Positions 23,246 to 27,064 of a stretch of DNA of 27,064 bases are shown piece by piece (positions within the stretch are counted from its first letter, which is position 1; every line of letters starts with the position of its first letter). The DNA comes from Bacteroidales bacterium (GTDB lineage: Bacteria > Bacteroidota > Bacteroidia > Bacteroidales > SMBSF77): contig JAIOTT010000186.1 of the NCBI GenBank assembly GCA_021106655.1, positions 1-27,064 of the forward strand, read 5' to 3'. Under the pieces are notes generated by a model. It ran no database searches. It was not told the DNA's origin and was given only the letters and a program-made list of their open reading frames with translations. The position numbers were made by a program, and so were the translations under genes.

Positions 23246-24913
23246 TTAGAAACTACTCGTTATCGTAAGTGCAAAGCCATTAGACGCAGGCACAGCACGG
23301 CAAACTCCTCCAACACAAAGAATACCTTCGCGTTGTTTACCATATCCAAGAGATATTCTGTTGGTTTTTTTGATAAACGCAACAGAGAAGTTGTAATAAT
23401 GGAAGCGTTTGTCAGGGTCATTATTACCATAATTATACATATCCATTGCTGTAATGAACCACTTTGGTGCAATACTATACTCCAATAAGGCAGCAAACCA
23501 GTCACCATCATCCTGCTTGGTAAAAAGTGACTGAAGCTCAAGGCGGAGTGATTTTTTCGGTGTGATCTTATAATTAATATCGGCAATGGCAATATTGGCA
23601 TAAACGGTAGCGTCACCAACATGGCCTTCAATAACTTCAATATCATAAATAAGGTTCATATATGTAAATATCCCTTTCCACTTTCTGTTGAATTTCTTAG
23701 TCACCTCTATATTGAAATCCTGAAAATACTTATCGTCTCCAATGCTAAAAAATTTAGTGTCATAACCAAGTGTTCCTTCTGTGCCAATTGGCGTACTGTC
23801 GTTAAGCATAGTCTTATCAATTGAATATACAATCGAGTAAGTTGCACTGATATTCATTCCATATTTTCCACCGAGCTTTGACTTTTTCTTAACATTATAT
23901 ACCACTTGTCCCTGAAGTCCCATTTCTCCATTTGGCTGTGTGGCATATGGATAAATAGCAGGAAGACTGTATGTGTGTACTTTGGATAATGGTGGAAGGA
24001 AGTTTATATCCAGAGAATTGCCAATCTCATTTCTGGCAGATTTAAAACTCATATTATCAATACGTTTTGCTGATAAAACAATCCCCAGTCCTTTTTGTGA
24101 ATATGAACCAGTCACCAATAAAGCATCTCCGCCTTTATAGATCATGTTATTCACACCTGAGGGGTCATTGATCTTACTGGCATATTCAGCCAACAGACTA
24201 ACTTTACCTCTGGTGATATTAAACCGTCCTGCCCAGGCACCAACATTCAGTGGTAAATGAAAATCAGATGATGGATCATCTTTCTGGTATTTACTTACAA
24301 AACTTCCGCCAAGGCTAATGTTAGTTTTCTTATCAGCCATTTTCTTAATAATATCATTAAGAAATACTTCCCCATCAATTCCCCTGACAATACCTGGGCC
24401 TTTCTCCCAATAATATCTTTGTGTACCAATAATCCCTTTGATATAAACACCATTAAAAGGTGAGTACTTTACCCTTACACCATTCATAGCATTGTCATAG
24501 CCAAGATTTCTCTCTTCGTAAGTTCGAAAGATCAATCCATTACCAAACTGCTCATAAAAATTACCAACAGTTATTTCAAAATCATCTTTAATATAATTTG
24601 CATACCAGTAAGGAATTCCATTTCCTTTGTAGTTCTGGTCGTAGCCAAGTATTGGATTAAGGTACATCTCATAACGAATACCTGCACTAAAACTACCAAG
24701 AGTGTAGTTAACATTTGCAAATCCGTTTGTTAGGAGTTTTTCAGGTACTGCAGGTGCTCCGATAGTAGAATCTTCAATGTAGGTCTGAACATCTAGCTGG
24801 AAATTCCCGCTTACTTTTCCTTTGTTCAAAAAATCCTGAGCTCCGGCAATTAAAGGAAAAAGTAATAATATTATTATTAACCTGACCGGAGAAAAAATAT
24901 TTTTTCTTTCCAA
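23246..24913 (-). CDS. DUF6029-type outer-membrane beta-barrel protein
   Basis: A 555-residue protein with a signal peptide (about 1-25, LLLFPLIAGA before Gln26). The mature chain alternates hydrophobic and polar residues throughout, has many aromatic-ended strands, and ends in Phe (ALTITSSF), all typical of an outer-membrane barrel of some 20 or more strands. I match it to DUF6029 from memory of family proteins; signature stretches are NFYEQFGNGLIFRTYEERNLGYDNAMNGVRV (about 117-147) and the C-terminal REGILCVGGVCRAVPAS. The only two cysteines in the entire protein are Cys533 and Cys538 in that last hairpin. The start is the TTG at 24913; upstream in-frame codons are ATT/ATC types only, then a stop, and a later ATG would lose the signal peptide. 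The TlpA-like gene ends 32 bases upstream, so the two are probably one operon. Function unknown. Confidence 0.85.
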   Translation of the reverse strand: MERKNIFSPVRLIIILLLFPLIAGAQDFLNKGKVSGNFQLDVQTYIEDSTIGAPAVPEKLLTNGFANVNYTLGSFSAGIRYEMYLNPILGYDQNYKGNGIPYWYANYIKDDFEITVGNFYEQFGNGLIFRTYEERNLGYDNAMNGVRVKYSPFNGVYIKGIIGTQRYYWEKGPGIVRGIDGEVFLNDIIKKMADKKTNISLGGSFVSKYQKDDPSSDFHLPLNVGAWAGRFNITRGKVSLLAEYASKINDPSGVNNMIYKGGDALLVTGSYSQKGLGIVLSAKRIDNMSFKSARNEIGNSLDINFLPPLSKVHTYSLPAIYPYATQPNGEMGLQGQVVYNVKKKSKLGGKYGMNISATYSIVYSIDKTMLNDSTPIGTEGTLGYDTKFFSIGDDKYFQDFNIEVTKKFNRKWKGIFTYMNLIYDIEVIEGHVGDATVYANIAIADINYKITPKKSLRLELQSLFTKQDDGDWFAALLEYSIAPKWFITAMDMYNYGNNDPDKRFHYYNFSVAFIKKTNRISLGYGKQREGILCVGGVCRAVPASNGFALTITSSF

Positions 24914-24945
24914 AATAATGTTTTTAAGAGAATTAATGATTTTGA

Positions 24946-25473
24946 TTATTCCTTAGGTATATCTTCCCCTTCAGCGATTTTTCTAACAATCTCGTACAAT
25001 TCCAACTCGCTGCCTTCGGAATATGATGTATGCTGCCATACGATCTCACCATCTCCATTGATAAGAAAGGTATGTGGGATCATATTTACATTCATCGCTC
25101 TTTTAAAATCAGAGTTCTGGTCAATAAGAAATTCATATTCCCATCCTTTCCCATTTACAGTTGGCTTAACCCGTGATGTAGATCTGGCGTCATCAATAGA
25201 GACAGCAACGAGCTTAACTCCTGTTTCCTCCTGCCAATCCTCATATACATCTGCTATGGCTGTTAACTCCTTGATGCATGGCTTACACCATAAAGCAAAA
25301 AAACTTAAAATTATCGGCTTACCATCATTTGTAATATTCTTTGTATCGAATACCTCTCCGTCAAGTGTCTTGATCATCACCGAAGGTAGTTTGCCATATT
25401 TCTTTTCTTTATCCTGCGAAAAAGTAATACCAGCTATAAGGAATAGTAAAGCAAGAATCTTTAATCCTTTCAT
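24946..25473 (-). CDS. TlpA-family thiol-disulfide oxidoreductase
   Basis: A 175-residue thioredoxin-fold protein with signal peptide 1-19 (LIAGITFS before Gln20), so periplasmic. The active site is LWCKPCIKE with Cys63 and Cys66, the cis-Pro segment is NMIPHTFLINGDGEIVWQH, and the central TlpA/AlkC-like insertion is AVSIDDARSTSRVKPTV. These are normal for TlpA/ResA-type proteins that reduce disulfides outside the cytosol using electrons from a membrane partner (DsbD/CcdA type), which is not in this window. It is the first gene of a minus-strand run with the DUF6029-type barrel and the Omp28-type lipoprotein, which suggests that one or both are its partners. ATG start; upstream DNA is T-rich with no clear promoter element. 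Confidence 0.93.
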   Translation of the reverse strand: MKGLKILALLFLIAGITFSQDKEKKYGKLPSVMIKTLDGEVFDTKNITNDGKPIILSFFALWCKPCIKELTAIADVYEDWQEETGVKLVAVSIDDARSTSRVKPTVNGKGWEYEFLIDQNSDFKRAMNVNMIPHTFLINGDGEIVWQHTSYSEGSELELYEIVRKIAEGEDIPKE

Positions 25474-25553
25474 AAAATGTTTTTTTTGTTTATATTCAGA
25501 CTTCGTTAAATTTTCATGTTGTAAAATTGGTCATTTATTGTGGGATTTTGAGC

Positions 25554-25606
25554 TTTAGTGTTTTTGTGGCGAGAAAAAAATGCGACTAACTCACTAAAAC
25601 ACTAAA
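25554..25606. terminator. Inverted repeat with CACTAAAA tandem units after manA
   Basis: TTTAGTGTTTT (25554-25564) pairs with AAAACACTAAA (25596-25606) across a 31-base loop, and CACTAAAA-type units repeat three times at 25592-25616. It lies downstream of the manA stop and upstream of the TlpA-like start, so it could end manA transcription. Low GC makes this weak. Confidence 0.4.
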
Positions 25607-25649
25607 TAACACTAAAACAAAAGTGAGGCCAAATTTAAATATTTATTCA

Positions 25650-26630
25650 TTACGATATATAAATCTCCAGAATTTTTGTTTCTTTCAAAGGTGTCAGCTT
25701 AACTTTTTCCATTATTGCAGGCAATAATACTGCATCTCCAGTGTCAACAGCTAGCTTATCATCAAAATAATCCAGTATAAAAGATCCCTGGACACAGACA
25801 TAAGCAACAAATGAATCCAGTTCACTATAATCTTTTTGCAAGCTTTCATCAAAGTGCAGAAGATTTGTTGTAAAATGCAAACTTTTTACCAGATCAACAG
25901 TTTTATTCTTTTCCTGGTTATATGTAGTCTTATAATCATCATGAACTTCAAAATCAATTGCATCAAGTGCCAGATCTGTATGAAGCTCTCTCATCCTGCC
26001 ATCAACACCCGGCCTGTCCCAGTCGTATATCCTGTATGTAATGTCTGATGTTTGCTGCACCTCAGCTAATAATATTCCAGGTCCCAATGCATGAACTCTT
26101 CCTGCCGGAATATAAAAAACATCCCCGGCCTTAACCTTTTCATAATTAAGAATCCCTTTCAAAGTTTTATCCTGAAGGTGCCTCATGTAAGTGTCCTTAT
26201 CCACTTTCTGACTGAATCCGCTAATCAATTCAGATCCCGGAGCAGCATCAACAACATACCACATCTCTGTTTTCCCGTTTCCTCCATGCCTCTTTTTTGC
26301 CAGTTTATCGTCGGGATGAACCTGAATGGAGAGAAAGTCGTTTGCATCAATAAACTTTATCAGCACCGGAAATTCGTTTCCATATTCTTCATAGTTTTTT
26401 TCTCCTACCAGATCACCCATATAAACTTCAACAAGTTCGTTGAGTTCATTATCAGCCAGGAATCCATTCTCTATGATGCTTTGGTTTCCTTCAACACCTG
26501 AAACAACCCACATCTCACCACAATTGTGTAAGGGGTAATAATCCTTTCCCATTACTGTCTTGATCTTTTGTCCGCCCCAGATCTTGTCTTTGAAAATATT
26601 CTTTAATTTTAAGGGATATAATTGGCTCAT
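25650..26630 (-). CDS. manA: Mannose-6-phosphate isomerase, class I
   Basis: ManA interconverts mannose-6-phosphate and fructose-6-phosphate in the cytosol, feeding GDP-mannose and surface glycan synthesis or mannose catabolism. The 326-residue length matches the short Firmicutes/Bacteroidota form. Zinc-ligand motifs are SIQVHPDD (Gln103, His105), GKTEMWYV (Glu122) and PAGRVHALG (His180); the catalytic Arg200 lies in TSDITYRIYDWDRPG. The N-terminus KNIFKDKIWGG is also typical. The C-terminal small cupin lobe is complete, ending LKETKILEIYIS. ATG start. A TTATTTTG element (one mismatch to TAnnTTTG) with an upstream TTG is found at 26653-26683. It appears monocistronic. Confidence 0.96.
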   Translation of the reverse strand: MSQLYPLKLKNIFKDKIWGGQKIKTVMGKDYYPLHNCGEMWVVSGVEGNQSIIENGFLADNELNELVEVYMGDLVGEKNYEEYGNEFPVLIKFIDANDFLSIQVHPDDKLAKKRHGGNGKTEMWYVVDAAPGSELISGFSQKVDKDTYMRHLQDKTLKGILNYEKVKAGDVFYIPAGRVHALGPGILLAEVQQTSDITYRIYDWDRPGVDGRMRELHTDLALDAIDFEVHDDYKTTYNQEKNKTVDLVKSLHFTTNLLHFDESLQKDYSELDSFVAYVCVQGSFILDYFDDKLAVDTGDAVLLPAIMEKVKLTPLKETKILEIYIS

Positions 26631-26652
26631 CTTCGTTTGCTTAAATGCTTTG

Positions 26653-26683
26653 CAAAATAAAGTAATATTATACTTATTTCCAA
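26653..26683 (-). promoter_or_regulatory. Weak candidate promoter of manA
   Basis: On the minus strand TTG (26681-26683) and TTATTTTG (26653-26660) lie about 20 bases apart, close to the Bacteroidota TTG-N19-21-TAnnTTTG layout, with one mismatch in the -7 element. The ATG is 22 bases downstream. Confidence 0.4.
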
Positions 26684-26700
26684 TTCATTTAGACTAAATG

Positions 26701-27007
26701 GAACACAGATTTAACTGATGAAACTGATATTAACTGATTAATTAGCAGGGAGCATAAGGCATATAGCATGGGGCATTTATGTTATAAAGTTAAAAGTTTT
26801 ATATTAATTGTCTGTCAGGGCGGAAAAAATCTTTTCCCGTACAAGCTGACAAATACATAATGTTGTAAGTAGCGCCTCACTCTTTCTTGGCCAACCAAAT
26901 AGCATTTTTTGCAATTTACTTCAATGTTTATTTATTGCTATCATTTTCATTTTAGCACTATCTGCCAAATGCACTATATTTTTTGTATGCTGCCATTTCC
27001 TTTTACT
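26701..27007. other. Noncoding stretch with short repeats and one hairpin
   Basis: No convincing gene is seen here. At 26703-26740 degenerate AACTGATxxxx units repeat. At 26813-26851, TGTCAG and CTGACA flank an inner hairpin GGAAAA-AATC-TTTTCC. The rest is AT-rich. A minus-strand frame after the gene tail at 27008 stays open for 29 codons to 26923-26925 but lacks a start or recognisable content. Confidence 0.5.
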
Positions 27008-27064
27008 CTATATTTTTTTAGCAATATAAAATCCGTAACTATAATAGTCTTTATACTTTTTGTA
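27008..27064 (-). CDS. Possible C-terminal tail of a gene cut by the right edge
   Basis: On the minus strand, 18 open codons reading YKKYKDYYSYGFYIAKKI end at a TAG (27008-27010). The aromatic/basic ending looks like a real protein C-terminus (endings such as GFYIAKK are seen on methyltransferases), but the piece is too short to assign and chance is a real alternative. Confidence 0.3.
   Translation of the reverse strand, partial: YKKYKDYYSYGFYIAKKI

Noticed and set aside
24911..24919. ATT start for the DUF6029-type gene instead of TTG
   Set aside because: The in-frame ATT codons just upstream add only a few residues before the signal peptide; TTG is the commoner start, though this cannot be settled from sequence.
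26813..26851. Attachment site or recombination site
   Set aside because: No integrase, no second copy in the window, and the flanking inverted repeats are only six bases.

Overview
This window comes from an AT-rich member of the Bacteroidota. Four things point there: two secreted proteases ending in type IX secretion (T9SS) sorting domains of the 'NPxxxxL' kind; several starts preceded by the phylum's -7 promoter element TAnnTTTG; Omp28 and PKD/SprB-type surface proteins; and a general lack of Shine-Dalgarno sequences. No rRNA, tRNA, CRISPR array, integrase or transposase was seen.

Layout. Positions 1-5172 (minus strand) hold the 3'-truncated mtnA (methionine salvage), an orphan RhuM-family gene, an M20 amidohydrolase and an MsbA-type ABC exporter. 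Positions 5318-11050 (minus) are one 1910-residue secreted protein: two cohesin-like modules, Ig/PKD-like modules, an array of ~86-residue repeats each with one conserved Cys pair, and a C-terminal duplicated dockerin-like calcium motif. Positions 11263-13820 (plus) carry rbfA, a class I methyltransferase and an FtsX/LolE-type permease, an ordinary housekeeping run. A small secreted protein (13921-14703, minus) is divergent from two tandem gingipain-like C25 cysteine proteases (15226-18714 and 18778-22188, plus). Converging on these is a minus-strand run TlpA-like thioredoxin, DUF6029-type outer-membrane barrel, Omp28-type lipoprotein (25473 down to 22253). manA (25650-26630, minus) follows, then about 430 bases with only a possible gene tail at the right edge.

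How the parts may work together. The window is rich in cell-envelope and surface functions: T9SS-exported proteases, a large repeat adhesin or scaffold, an outer-membrane barrel with periplasmic and outer-membrane thiol proteins, and lipid/lipoprotein transporters. The most suggestive module is the TlpA/DUF6029/Omp28 set. Each protein carries a close cysteine pair, and in the barrel those are the only two cysteines, so a thiol-disulfide relay to the outer membrane is a reasonable, untested idea. The giant protein combines cohesin-like and dockerin-like modules in one chain and lacks the T9SS tail of its neighbours.

A second theme is intergenic. Nearly every gap holds a different short tandem or inverted repeat (8-mers, 6-mers, 14-mers, 16-mers, palindromes). 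A 102-bp nested inverted repeat and a 52-bp-period direct repeat lie upstream of the proteases, and a 44-bp palindrome sits between convergent genes. These look like dispersed repeat families and are worth a genome-wide search.
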